From NCBI RefSeq assembly GCF_012273895.1, contig NC_052125.1:1488001-1552000 (forward strand): a stretch of 64,000 nt of DNA. The letters are read 5' to 3'. The first letter of the stretch is position 1; every line of letters starts with the position of its first letter. Positions 32,458-44,409 of the stretch are shown one piece after another. Under the pieces are notes generated by a model, which did no database searches, had not been told where the DNA came from, and was given only the letters and a program-made list of their open reading frames with translations. Source of the stretch: Zerene cesonia (Eukaryota > Arthropoda > Insecta > Lepidoptera > Pieridae). Both the position numbers and the translations under genes were made by a program.

Positions 32458-32927
32458 GATACTGTATTTTTTTATGAATATCTATGATACTGTATTTTTT
32501 TGTGTTACCTCATAACATTTTATGAAACGATATATTTTTTATTTTTTATTTTTAATCTGATGCCTTACTTCAAGCAAATTTAAGGTTATCTACAATACTT
32601 TGAATAAAACGTAAGAATAGTGTAATTTTAACAGCCTAAACTAGCTGGTCGATATATACAAAAATAAATCAACCTTATTCGCATGAGTTAAAGTTGGATT
32701 TACAAAACCCCAAAACGCTACTATGGGTAGGGTCATTTTTCTCCCTGATTGTATAAAAAAATCGGGCATGCTTATCTATTCTAATATTACAAACAGGTTA
32801 AGTTATTGAATTTATAACGTCGTAGGTATAGTATTCTGTTATCTGTGGTCGTTGTGTATAATCTTTGGTACTACTGAATAGATTTATATAAAAAAAAATG
32901 GAACCTGCCTTAAGTTATCTGTGAATT

Positions 32928-33116
32928 TTTTTTGGAACTTTGCTGGTGGTTCGCCTGATGGTAAGCGATCACCACCCATGAACATTCGCAAAGGTTGGGC
33001 CTCTGCGAATGCGCTGCCCGCTTTTTTGGTATAAGGGAAAAGGAATGGATTAACGACTGGAAAGAAGGAATGGACTGGGACGGGTGAGGAAAAGGAAACG
33101 GGCCTGTCACGGGAAT
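32928..33116 (-). mobile_element. SINE family B, reverse
   Basis: GGTGGTTCGCCTGATGGTAA, CTCTGCGAATGCGCTGCCCG, GGAATGGACTGGGACGGGTG. Confidence 0.65.
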
Positions 33117-33714
33117 GTCATAGGCTATACATTTTTTATCTGGGACAAACCCGAGGCGAGCGGCTAGTGTATATATACATACATATGTTATTTACGATGG
33201 AAGTAATTACAAACATCCATGTCTTATTAGATAACTTGATGAAAAAAAAAACAGTAGCACTCGTGGGACTGCCGTTAGAAGTGAAAACGAAACTATTAAG
33301 TTGAGAGTAATTAAAACTATATGCAAAAATTATATGAAATTTTTTATGTTTTATTTATTAGTTACATATGATAGGTTAAACAAATCATGAACAAAATATA
33401 AATACAAAGTGGTTGAAAAAATTATCATTAGCATGTCGGTGACCCGAACCGAGGATTTTACCCTCTACCAAAACGCTCAACGCGCCTAAAGAAGTTTTCA
33501 CTTCAAAAATAATTAATTAACAACTACTCTCGCACCATTTTTATAGTGGGGAAATGTGATATTAAAAGAGGCCGTGTGTTATGTCGGATTCCTACCGACT
33601 AAAACCCCATGAGTTCCATCGGCCCACTTTTGAAAGGTTTATAAATCATCATAATTATATAAAAAACATGATATCTAAAACCTACTAATATTTCATTGTA
33701 TTTTATCAATTGTT

Positions 33715-33720
33715 TATAAA
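33715..33720 (+). promoter_or_regulatory. TATA box of chorion-like gene 1
   Basis: TATAAA 46 bp before the start codon, matching the spacing at the other chorion genes. No TCACGT hexamer was found just upstream. Confidence 0.45.
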
Positions 33721-33760
33721 CGAAGTAGGTCAGTTGAGCCTCACCATTCAAGTTTGAACA

Positions 33761-36318
33761 ATGTTATCATTTTTTGTTTTGCTTATTTGTTCTATACATG
33801 TAAGTTATGGTACTTAAGTTGTATTCTATCTTAAATGTCGTATTTACAAATAGATCCAGTAGGCTATTAGTTATGAGTAGGTCTATTATTTTTGGGTCGG
33901 AAAATTTGGAGCATTTTGGAAGTTTTATAAAAATCTAAATGTACAACGTTCTTTACCTTCTCTGCCTTTGATTGCGATTTATTATCCAGTACTTAAAATG
34001 AAATATCGGACGGTAATTTACTTACTTTTAACCATATAAATGCAAACTAAAATTATAGTAGAGATTAGTAGGGGCTTCATAATTTGAACACGTACGTTTT
34101 TTGTAAATAAACGTTAAATTTTTAGTATCTTTAACTGTTTCATATTATGAACTTTTTATATTTAAAATTACTTGTGTATATATGCTAAGACCAACTACTA
34201 AGTATGTTAATGCTAATGTCATTCAGATTATAATTTCGAAGTAACGCTTTATGTAGATTTTTTTATGTGACAATTGGCAAAGGAGCTGGTGGGTCTCACA
34301 CGGTCCATACACATTTGCAGAGACTGTAAGCCTGTGCAAATGGATTGCCAATTTTACTGGATAAGGGATAAGGAAAGGATTGATGAAGGGAGGAAAGAGG
34401 AGGAGTAGGAAGGGTAATGAAAAGGTTACGAGAGGTTGGATAGGCGTCTCTCGTATTCTTGTCCATATTGTATCTAAATCTATTTCATAATTTAAACAAT
34501 CTTATGAATTTTTTGGTACAATTATTATTTAGAATCCAATAGCTTAAGCCATATTAGCTTGATTCAGCGGCTTAACTCGCGTGGTACCCGAGCAAAAAGT
34601 AGCCTATTTGCATATCGATAGTATATTCTATCTCCGTACCAAATTTTATACAGATCCGATAAGCTGTTTTTGCGTAAATTACTAACAAACAATTCTTACA
34701 AAATTGCGTTTATAAATATTAATAGGATCCATTAAAATGACATTTAACTATTTCAAAATACTTATTTACAGCTGACAGGAGGTAATCCCATTGAAACTAG
34801 CGATGAATGCATACAAATAGTAAGTGTTATAATAATTTCTCCTTGTGACCGCCTCCATGGTACAGTGGTTTACGCGTGAGCGTAGAACCGAAGGGTCCTG
34901 GGTTCAATTCCCGGTGGGGACGCATAAAAAATGTCTCGGTCTGGCAGGACACAGAAGGTTGATCACCTACTTGTCCGTAAAGAAAATCGATCAATGAAAC
35001 AGATGTACATCATATACCCCACTAGGGGACGCGGGACTTCAGTTTTTATAATAATTTCTAATGGGCATATATATTTAATATATATAATTGCTACTTATAT
35101 CAATTATATCCACATCCAGGTAACAGCCACATTGCCAGTGGAATCGGGAGAGTTGTCAAAAGAAACAGAAATCATCGAAGTTGATAATAACGACTTGGTA
35201 CAAGAAGAAGCAATTAAAGATGATGAAGTAGAAATCGAACGCGAAATTAACGAAGAAAATCAGGATGATGAGAAATCTATAGATAATGTAAACGATACTT
35301 CAAATGTAGGTGATGAACATCGCGTAGGAGATCATTTTGAAGAAGATACCACAGAAAACGTTGTACGTTTTAGCGGACAGGTGCATGCAGCTGGGACGAT
35401 TGTTATTTGTGGAAATTATGGTCGTATGTAATATTTATTTGACTTCATTCTTGCTAATTTGGCTATATTTGCAGAGTTCTAGTAATTGTGTTAAAAATAC
35501 ATAAGTTTTAGTCTGGCAGGCTATAATAGACAGACTCGTACTTTTTCGTAAACAAACATAATCAAAAGAGTTAGGTATCTATACGACTCTACGAGACAAA
35601 CTTTATCATTTATATAGTTATTGGTATCGTTTTGTCCTTAGTTACAATTAAAAATTTTGCCTTCGTTCTGTCTTGATAGACATACATAGATCGCCTTTTC
35701 GAAATATAACGTACTAGCTGCGCCCCGCGGTTTCACCTGCGCAAGTCCGTATCCCGTAGGAATATCGGGATAAAAAATTGTCTATGTGCTATTCCAGTTG
35801 TCCAGCTGTCTACGTACCAAATTTCATTGCAATCGGTTAAGTAGTTTTTGTGTGAAAGAGCAACAAACACACACACATCCTTACCAACTTTCGCATTTAT
35901 AATATTAGTAGGATTAGTAGGATTTTGCACCATTTTACATTTCTAATTGTAAATTCTTTATAACAAGATAACAAAGATTATAATCCCCCAGAACATTATG
36001 CGTATCGAAATAGAAACACGAGTCCAATAAAAAAACTTTTAAACAATTTTTTTTTTGCTTTCAGGTATTCCTATGATACCAATTCCATACTGGAATCGCC
36101 CACGAATAATATCAGTACCAATATACGTAACAGAAATACCAACATTAAAACATTTTGATGATGATAATGTTGATTCGGATAAAAATCATACAATAAATGT
36201 AATAAAACCTATGGATAAAAGCACAGGTGATGGAAATATCGAAAATTCACATGAGGATATCAAATTTAGAGGTTATGTGCCTGCTTCTGGAAAAGTCGTA
36301 ATTTCTGCAAAATTTTAA
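33761..36318 (+). CDS. Chorion gene 1: acidic A-like protein with duplicated terminal motif
   Basis: Four-exon gene (33761-33799, 34772-34819, 35120-35423, 36065-36318), predicted 214 aa; splice sites and phases all fit (0, 0, 1). Exon 1 encodes a secretion-type leader MLSFFVLLICSIH cut by an intron, as in chorion genes. Exon 3 is strongly acidic (Glu/Asp-rich, roughly residues 36-105) and ends with VVRFSGQVHAAGTIVICGNY (about 110-129), which aligns with the class A strand VRFSGDLPAGGIVSISGSCG. Exon 4 ends with a second copy, IKFRGYVPASGKVVISAKF (196-214). Classical chorion genes have two exons and a single such strand, and are Gly/Tyr-rich rather than acidic. Its position at the edge of a chorion cluster supports an eggshell role; the gene model is inferred from sequence alone. 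If the last intron were retained, the protein would stop two codons after the donor, ending GRM. Confidence 0.75.
34265..34440 (-). mobile_element. SINE family B, reverse (in intron 1)
   Basis: TTTTATGTGACAATTGGCAA, CAAATGGATTGCCAATTT, GGGATAAGGAAAGGATTGAT. Confidence 0.5.
34550..34731 (-). mobile_element. Degenerate Helitron-like element (in intron 1)
   Basis: TTAACTCGCGTGGTACCCGA, ACCAAATTTTATACAGATCC and GCGTTTATAAATATTAATAG. The end sits about 40 bp before exon 2 of chorion gene 1. Confidence 0.45.
34847..35045 (+). mobile_element. tRNA-derived SINE, family A (in intron 2)
   Basis: GACCGCCTCCATGGTACAGT head with B box GGTTCAATTCC. It makes up two thirds of a 300-bp intron. Confidence 0.85.
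35714..35913 (-). mobile_element. Helitron family 1 (in intron 3)
   Basis: CTAGCTGCGCCCCGCGGTTT to TATAATATTAGTAGGAT, nearly intact. Confidence 0.75.
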
Positions 36319-36547
36319 ATGTCGATTTCCGATCTTCAGAGAAGGAAAAAACCTATTTTACAATGACAATTAAATTGGTGAAAGAAGGCATTAAATATGA
36401 ATAGATAGTTTTCTTTATCCCCTATATTATAATATAATTTAATTTTTAAGTATTATTTTAGTAATACTTTTAATATTTTTGTCTAACATATAGATAGACA
36501 AATGATTAAAAGGGCTTAGGTAACATTACTGTACTATTATATTTTTA

Positions 36548-36685
36548 ACCGACTTCAAAAAGCGAGCACCTTTTTTGCCTTTGTTTCCTCAGATCTATTC
36601 GATTGGCTGAACCGATTTCGATGAATCTTTTTTTATTTTAAAGCTGGTGCCTCCCGTGTAATCCCATTAAATTATAGTTGGACAA
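36548..36685 (+). repeat. Dispersed repeat 'CCGACTTCAAAAA'
   Basis: ACCGACTTCAAAAAGCGAGC, TGGCTGAACCGATTTCGATG, TTTAAAGCTGGTGCCTCCCG. Related to 10240-10400. Confidence 0.45.
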
Positions 36686-37067
36686 TTTAAAAGTGGTTTA
36701 TGTTTTTATTAAAAACAGTTATTTATACAAAAAATTGCCTTAAATTTAACAAAATTACTGACTTAAAATTAATAAGCAATATAAAAAAAATTAAAAATAA
36801 TTATAGATCATAGTTTTCTATAAAAACGTGATTGCATCGTATCGTAAAACATTTATTCCAGTAATAACATCATAGTTTCGCAACAATTAACTCTGTCAAC
36901 AGTCTATTTGACAATGAGCTGCACGTTTTGCCTTAGACCATTAGGTTTAATCAATTTTCTATTAAAATCAGTTACTATGATTACAAAGAAGCATCTAAAA
37001 TCTCAAAGATATACATTACTTAATTCAAATCATCTATTATCAATATCTTTAATTACATAATATGATG

Positions 37068-37121
37068 TCACGTTTATAAAAATCTCGATAAGGGACATGA
37101 TAATCATTTTACGGTATAAAA
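37068..37121 (+). promoter_or_regulatory. Chorion-type promoter of gene 2
   Basis: TCACGT at 37068-37073 and TATAAAA at 37115-37121, 50-55 bp before the ATG. TCACGT is the known cis element of silkmoth chorion promoters. Confidence 0.65.
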
Positions 37122-37170
37122 ACAATATGTTTTTAAGAAATTATGCATTCTCCTCAAATTCTTTAACATA

Positions 37171-38552
37171 ATGATTAATTTACTCTATATCTTTGGTATC
37201 GTATTCATACAGGTGAGTTTCTATACTGAAATATATCTGGTTGAGATTTGTTTTTATATTTCAAACTAGATGTCTGCCCCGGTTTCGTTAGTGGTCGATA
37301 TATAGCACTTTGGGATCACATATATTTCCAACGGTGATATAATTTATTAAATTATTCAAGTAGTTTCTGAGATTACCGCGTTTAAACATACAAACAAATT
37401 CTCCAGCTTAATATAATTATAAATAAATATAACTAATAGCTATGTATATTAGATAGTAGAAGTATAAGCTAACATTATTGGTATATAAAATTATTTGAAC
37501 AGTTCGCAAATTGCATTCGGAAATTCTTTTGAAAGTTTTTACATACTGTCGCACACATATAAACCTATGTTATTCTCATCTACATATATTTTCAGATATC
37601 ATCAGCACAAGTAATAACATACAATCCAAGAAACGGGATGCAAGCGAACCCAGTTCAAGGGAATCAAATACAAAATGGACATAACCATTTAAACCCTTTA
37701 GTAACAAACGTTAATGGACTGCATTTAACTCGAACAAATAGCCAGTATCAACCGAATAACGTCCAAGTATCCAATAATAACGTTGCACCGAATGCCAATT
37801 ATAATCCTCTTCTGAATGCCAACATTGCAAATAAATTCAATACACCAATGGCTAATCGAGAAATAGCTAATGCGAAATATGCCAACACTCAAATTGCTAA
37901 CGCAGAATTAGCAAATGCCAAACTTAGCAATGCACAGATAGCTAATGAACTCGCTAACAACTATGCTAATTCTCAAATAGCGAATGTTGAAATGGCTAAC
38001 GCGAAATTAGCGAATGCACAAGCTGCAAATGCCGAGTTTGTACATCAGAACTATCGTAATGTACAATTGGAAAATGAGGAACTGCAAAAAAGGAACTACG
38101 CCAATGCGGAATTGGCAAATGCCAGATTGAATGCTCAGAACGCTGAGCTGTCGAATGCCAGGATTATGCAATCAAACGCTAACAATTGGTTAAATAATAA
38201 CATAGTTAACACTGCAAACGCCAATGCCAAAGGCGATAGTTTTGCGACAACAAACTTCGCTAATAGCCCCGTAAGTATGTGGGCGTTGAATAACTTGGCC
38301 AGTATCAACGGGAACACAGCTACTTTTAACGTAGGGACTGGTAATGGCGGACAGATATTTACTATAACTAGTGGATCGCCGAACAGTCCAGCTTTTGGGA
38401 TACAGTTGCTAGCAGAAGCGCTTGAAATCGGAGGTACAGTCGCAGTTAATGGACACATGCCAATTTACGGTACAGTCGCTGTCAATGGCAATCTGCCTAC
38501 GGATGGTTCCGCTTCTGTTAGCTATAGCTCTGGCCGACAAGTCAGAACCTAA
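37171..38552 (+). CDS. Chorion gene 2: B-like protein with pentapeptide-repeat arm
   Basis: Exons 37171-37212 (MINLLYIFGIVFIQ) and 37596-38552 joined in phase 0 give 332 aa; ISSAQ at the junction suggests signal cleavage. Residues about 100-162 form an almost unbroken run of five-residue units (A/S)-N-x-x-(L/I/Y/M), for example ANAEL ANAKL SNAQI, with a second short block near residue 182. The C-terminal part (about 266-328: GGQIFTITSGSP, then GGTVAVNGHMPIYGTVAVNG and ASVSYSSG) follows the class B central domain (GGGL.V.SSSPI, EGPLAV.GQ.PFLGAV, G...YGCG), without its cysteines. The mature protein seems to contain no Cys, so it cannot be disulfide cross-linked. A poly(A) signal AATAAA lies at 38596. 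It resembles early, framework-type chorion components by divergence only; that role is inferred. Confidence 0.88.
37267..37425 (-). mobile_element. Helitron-like element, family 3 (in gene 2 intron)
   Basis: CTAGATGTCTGCCCCGGTTT to CATACAAACAAATTCTCCAG; degenerate. Confidence 0.45.
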
Positions 38553-38711
38553 TTATTGAAATGTGTGATATTTATTGTACTTAGATGTAAGTAGGAATAA
38601 AGTGGTAAATTATTTAAGCATAGCGTTATTCATTCCCTCGATTATATTCACAATTCGTTATTTGTGGAATCATTAGCCATTTATTGAGTAATTTATTACG
38701 GTAATCTCGCT

Positions 38712-38918
38712 AAAAAGTGAAGTCCCGTGTCCCGTACTGGGGTATGGGGCAGATGATATACATCTGTTTTACTGATCGATTTTCTTTATGGACAAGTAGG
38801 TGATCAGCCTTCTGTGTCCTGCCAGACCGAGACATTTTCTTTTATTGTCCCCACCGGGAATCGAACCCAGGACTCCTCGGTTCTACGCTCACGCGTTTAC
38901 CACTGTACCAAGGAGGCG
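38712..38918 (-). mobile_element. tRNA-derived SINE, family A, reverse
   Basis: AAAAAGTGAAGTCCCGTGTC to CCACCGGGAATCGAACCCAG and CACTGTACCAAGGAGGCG. Confidence 0.85.
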
Positions 38919-40494
38919 TCGATCGCCTCTCGCTAAGCAACCATGGTTTTTGGAGTAACAGAAATAAAAGTCGTTCAAGTTCGCGTCGAACTCGCGACAC
39001 TAAAGACTCCGTAAAAATAGACTGCAAAAAAAATTGGTCCCATCCCATCCCGTCCAAGCCAACTGTTGCTTAATCTAGATTTTTTTCCATATCTGTTGTT
39101 GTAGCAGCATTAGAAATACCTTATCTCTGAAAATATCAATTATCTGACCAGATACCAGACGGACGCATAGCAAAATAGTAATGAGGTCCCGTTTTACCTT
39201 CTGGGTATGGTTGTGGTACGGACACTTTAAAATAGGTAAAAACCATTTCATTTAGTGTTATAGCATGCATAGGTTATATAAATGAGAATTCTTTGAAGAA
39301 AAGAATCTGCGTCTTTCGCTTCTTCTTCGACTTCTCGATCAAAAAATTCTCCCAAGTTGTTCGTAACACATGAATATATAGAAAGATAAGACAAGTTAAC
39401 ATTACTATGATAGATAAAAAAATGCTGCAAGTTCTATGGCGATGGTTAGCTATTTACGCTCTTAAATCTAAATAGGCACTTAACTATTACGCTACGAAAC
39501 AACTTCTATTCATACATAAGTATATAATATATTTGTGAACAGTTACAAATTTGATAAGACATTAAAAGCAAATAGAGTACTCTGCACGGTAAAATCTCTG
39601 TACGTATTTGTTGGAATCAACTGGTTAAATGCGCCGCTTCGTTATTAAACCTAAGCTCTTATTTCTGGCTATCCACACTGTATTTATTTAAAATTTTATA
39701 AACTGTACTTGTCTATAATAATTTATAAAAAATAGCAAAATGATTAAATAGAATAATATGAAAATTTAAACATTTATAAGTTATATTTTATGGGTAAAGC
39801 AATACTTCTACTATCTAATAGATTAAGTAATACTTTGGGTAATGTCCGAACAATACTTAAAAACAGATTAAACCATAGAGTATAATATAGTATTATGTTA
39901 TCTGTGACCATAGACTGTTTTGGCGAATGCAAGAAACAACTACATTTTACTACTGCTTTGGAATAAAGAAATATCCTGCCTAATGACATGAAGTAGTAAA
40001 AGTTAGTGAAAATTTCTAAAATCATGTACCTATGCTTGCTTCTTTTTGTGTAAAATTTTTAACAATAACAAAAACAACAAAAAATAAAAGAAATAGCGAA
40101 GTCGGTCATACTGTTTGCGCGCGATACCGTGATTAAAGGACATTTTTTTGTAATACGTGTTAATTGCTAAGAATATATATAAATAAAACAAAACAAAATT
40201 ATCTAGCTACCACTGACACAAAAACATATGACAAAAATCATGATTTCTCATACTTAAACTAGTATTAATTATATTTGTCTGTTTCTCATACTTATTATAA
40301 TACCTGTGTATTTTTTCATGTTGCACTTGTATCTTTACTAGAGTCAATGTTTTCATTTCAGTAAATTTTAAAATAAGACATTAATAAACATTGAAATCAG
40401 GTATTTCCCCTAACCCGATTAAACGCCCCCCTAACCCGTAAAAAAAAATATGCAGCAGCTTTCTAAAACAAATGTTACATTTTTTTTTATTGTG
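38919..40494. other. Intergenic region between convergent chorion genes 2 and 3
   Basis: No gene seen. AT-rich. A short stretch at 39236-39310 (TTAGTGTTATAGCATGCATA) resembles the flank of the family D tRNA-like repeat. Confidence 0.35.
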
Positions 40495-40735
40495 TGATAG
40501 GAAAGCGTATATGTAGTTAGATTACCATCTCGCCTGCTTATAAGCGTAGATGTAGTCTATGATGGAGCGCGCTTCCCTAGAAGCTACCTGTTCACTCTAC
40601 TTTTGAAGATCCCCAGATTATTACCCGTCAGGGATCACCGACTCAGGAAGCATGTTCCAGTTCCTTGCGGTACGAATAAAGAATGTAGAGTCGAACCGCT
40701 TAGACCGGGTATATGGAACATGCACATCTTTATTA
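40495..40735 (-). mobile_element. LINE 3' fragment
   Basis: GATAGGAAAGCGTATATGTA, TCAGGAAGCATGTTCCAGTT, GTATGGAACATGCA-like end. No intact frame; orientation judged from the similar end at 51340-51430. Confidence 0.35.
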
Positions 40736-40822
40736 TCATCTTTTGAATAAGTCAATAGGCATAAATATCAAAAATAATTTAATATCATATAAAACAGGAT
40801 TAAATTATCCGCATCAATATAA

Positions 40823-41729
40823 TCAATAAATAGGGTTGTTCCCACAATTGCTTGCCAGTGTGACCGTGCCACCCGCTGGCACGTTGCCCTCGAACGTGAC
40901 AAAACCAATCACTGGTACATTGCCAGCAACACCCGTGGAACCACCTACTGGAATTTCCCCAGCCACAGCAATATCACCATAACCAATAGGCGCTACCCCA
41001 GATATAGGGAGACCAGCGTATGAAAGGCTATTAGCGTTTGCGTTTAATGCGTTCGTATTAGCAGCTATCGTGTTGCCAGCAATGCCATTGCCAAGCGCTG
41101 CTATGCCATTGGCAGCTATATTATTTCCTAATGCCATGTTGTTAGCCAGTAACGCGTTGTTTGCCAGATTGTTCACACTTAGGTTGGTTATACCAGCACC
41201 AATTGGTTGGCTGATGACATTCTAGAAATGAAAAAAAAAAATAAATTATATAAATGTGTTGGTTGATTGAAAAGTATTTAAGAAATGTAATAGCAGGGAA
41301 GAAAACAAAGAAGAACGTTAAGATTGTAAAAATGCTTAGGTTTGTAATTAGAGATATTCGATTACTCTTTTTTTCAAGATCAAGATAAACAAGTTATCAA
41401 GATAACGCCGTGGGTTTTCAACCGATTGATGTGATTCTTTTTTTGATTTATATGAAGTTGTTGTATTTTAAAGTCTCTCTGGACTTCCCTTCCCGGACCT
41501 TCGGTGATCATTTTGTAGAAAACAGTTTTCTTTTAAAAGCAACAGCTTATTATGGTCTCATCGAAATTACTTCTACATTTGAAGCAATTATTAAAATATC
41601 TTAATAAACTGGATATTTATCTTTAACTATTCACTTCGAAATTCAACCGAATGCTATTGGTCTAAGTTTTAATTAATATACTACCTGAATGAAACAAACG
41701 AAGAAACAGACAAACAGAGCTCGGTACAT
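40823..41729 (-). CDS. Chorion gene 3: A-like protein, Asn/Ala-rich
   Basis: Minus-strand gene with exon 1 at 41729-41685 (MYRALFVCFFVCFIQ) and exon 2 at 41221-40823 (stop TGA), phase 0, 147 aa. Exon 2 starts NVISQ, the usual A-class junction (compare NVYSQ in gene 5). The arm (about 25-90) is rich in Asn and Ala (NNLANNALLANNMALGNNIA). Residues 95-147 are a clear class A domain: GYGDIAVAGEIPVGGSTGVA, GNVPVIGFVTFEGNVPAGGT, VTLASNCG. The usual CGCGC tail is reduced to one Cys. TATA-like TATAAAG lies on the minus strand at 41792-41786, about 60 bp upstream. It converges with gene 2. Likely an eggshell protein of the divergent subgroup. Confidence 0.88.
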
Positions 41730-41934
41730 CTTGTGTTATCAAAAAATACTACAATTAAATCTAGCTTTCAGACAATATAAATTCACTTTATATCATTAAA
41801 TCTCTGCTTGCATAATAAAGACGATAAGGTATTCAAAGATAATCATATTCTTAGTATTTCTGTTATGAAATTTTAATACATACCAACTGTAATATAGTAA
41901 ATGTTATGTTTTCCTCATAGTATTTAATCGCTTA

Positions 41935-42200
41935 GTAGTGTTAATTCAAAAACTACATTAAAAATATATTAGTTCAGAGAGCCTACTACAGCATATGGAA
42001 GAAGCAGTTCTTTGGCATAATTATTATGTCCATATCATATATTATATGGAAGTAAAATGTAAAATTGTCATTATTTTAAAAGAGCAACTACAAAGTTTCT
42101 TGCCGGCTCTTCTGTGTAGAAATTGCTTTCCGAACCGCTGGTAAATGTTAAAACTATGTTATGAAGATTCAAAAGTGCTTTTATAATACGAGTAAAACAA
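41935..42200 (+). mobile_element. LINE 3' end fragment
   Basis: Decayed version of the 49630-49935 copy: TCAAAAACTACATTAAAAAT, TTCAGAGAGCCTACTACAGC, AAAGAGCAACTACAAAGTTT. The end of the element (AATAAATAAATGTTTGAGTT) reappears at about 42364, suggesting an insertion in between. Confidence 0.55.
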
Positions 42201-42400
42201 CTTAATATACATGAAATTACGTCTTTATTATTAACAATTAAACACTCACTATATTCACAACACAGTACAATATACCATAAATTACTAATTATTATAATAA
42301 TATAATATATTAATATTGCGGAGTATATAACCACGAAATAACAAAACATCTCGTAATACTAATTGAATAAATAAATGTTTGAGTTTGCGTTTGAGTGTTA

Positions 42401-44361
42401 AGAAAGGATAAATAATTTTTGATCTTAATTCTCATTTTTAAATTTTTGCACCGATAATACCAAAAATTAAGAAGGTTCTCAAATCAAATTATTTTTTTTA
42501 TTTTCGGTTAGTAACTCGATAATTTCGTGGGCGTTCAAGGGGTTGACGAGTTTCTTTTTGCGTTTGATAGGAAATTGTTACCTTTTGGTCCATTTGTACC
42601 TTGTGGTGTTGTACCTGAGGAAGGTCGGTGACAGAACAGGTTAATTTGTGACATGTTTACAGCACATATCTTTATGTATAAAAATGAATCCGCCATTCAC
42701 ATTTCCTTTGGTTACAACATTACGCATGAATGGTTCGATCATTGTGCTTATTCCTTTTATTGTCATTGTTATTGACATGATGAGGATGGTAAAAAAGAAA
42801 AACTTAAATTTTAGTGTTATACCACTGAAATGCTGTATAAATGAGCATTTCAATTGTATAAGACTAAAAGTTAATGCGTGATCCCACGGCGGGATTTGAA
42901 CCCGCGTCATTTTGCCATAACGTAGCAAAGCCTAGAGTCTCGGTCACCCGTGATTTCACTAGCCACCCGTGATCCGGCCTCAGTAATCGAAAATTTTTAA
43001 GTAAAACTTTATAAATTTTTGCCATAAGAAAAAGAGATGAAGAAAATCTTAACGCTATTTAAACTTCAGATGATTGAAGAAGACAGAAGTGCGTCTGTCG
43101 AGTCATCACAAAAATCATATATAATATAATACTATACCACCAAGTGAACGTCATCAGCACCTAGAAGTTATTACAACCATTGTAGAGACATTTTTAACAT
43201 GCTTGTGTAACCGACTATGACATGTGTATGTCACTTATTTAGACTCGATTTTGACCCAATTTAAAGGACGGATTTAATTTAAGCACAGCACTTATCAAGG
43301 GTCGGTGAACATACAATAATTGAGTTTCATTTATCCTATTTTAGATCACCAGGATAAAAAAACCTAACATATACTGTGCATAAAGTGAGACAGTTAATTA
43401 ATTTATTTATTCTTCATTGCACTTATTTAACATTAAAGAAAAAGAAAAGAGACAAATAGATAGAAGCGTACATCTAAGTACAATGGGCGGTCTTATCGCT
43501 TAGAGCGATTTCTTCCAGACAACCTCGTACAATAGACAATTTAGTTGATGGTATCAGCATAATTTATTTTACGTTCGTTTAAAAACCTTATTTATTAAAT
43601 CTGTACTTACGGAATTAATAGCATTGAACAGTAGACAAGAACTGACAAATATATATATATTCATCACGACATAATGTTGGATGTAAAAGTGAGTTTTTGT
43701 GTCTAATAAATACACAATATATTTTTATATATTTTAACATTTTATTGTGCTGCCAACAAAATACAAAAACAAAACTTATACTCAAACAAATAGGAAGAGA
43801 CGGCACAGAAGGCGGCCTTATCACTTATAAGTGATCTCTACCAGGCAATCAAATGAAAGATAGATAGCAACCTATCTAAAAAGGAGGTAGGTAAAAAGTA
43901 TACGCAAATATAATATTAATGTGTAGGAAACAATAAGTAGAAAATTTAGATAAACTCATAATTCGAATTTAAAGGTTAAATATAATTTAACCTTCAAATG
44001 TTTCTTTCCTCTCTTGTTTTCATCTTCTATGTTTGTTAATCTTTCTCATTTATATGTGTTAAAAAAAGTATATTGTAATGTATTGTATTGTTTTGTAATT
44101 CTACAATTAATTATTTCAGTCAATTTAATAAGTGGTTATAAATTTAAGTAAATTCAAAGCAATAATATGTATGTCTCAATATATAGACGGACGAATGAAC
44201 CCTGTAACACAGGCTTTAACCTATCACAGGGATCATTGTTTAAAAATTAAACCATAAAACTCTAAGGTACCTACATAATTTGTGTGACTCAATGTCTGCA
44301 GTGTATTTCTTTCTGGTTCAAATAAACTTTATATTATTATTTTGTTTCAAATAAATTTTGT
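42401..44361. other. Intergenic region between chorion genes 3 and 4
   Basis: No gene found. It contains a family D tRNA-like repeat in reverse (42880-42990, GCGGGATTTGAACCCGCGTC) and repeat-like material near 43410-43830. Short open frames here have no chorion motifs. Confidence 0.4.
42880..42990 (-). mobile_element. tRNA-like SINE, family D, reverse
   Basis: TGATCCCACGGCGGGATTTG AACCCGCG (B box on the minus strand), then AGTCTCGGTCACCCGTGATT. Confidence 0.5.
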
Positions 44362-44409
44362 TTTATTAATTTAGGAGACTATTATGAATGCATTGTAACA
44401 CGTTAATTA

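Noticed and set aside
34931..35119. Open frame running from the SINE into exon 3 of chorion gene 1 (possible alternative start)
   Set aside because: The open part is SINE sequence. Exon 3 has a good CAG acceptor at 35119 in frame with exons 1 and 2, and reading through from exon 2 meets a stop inside the SINE.
38135..38458. Minus-strand 107-codon frame
   Set aside because: Shadow of chorion gene 2 exon 2.
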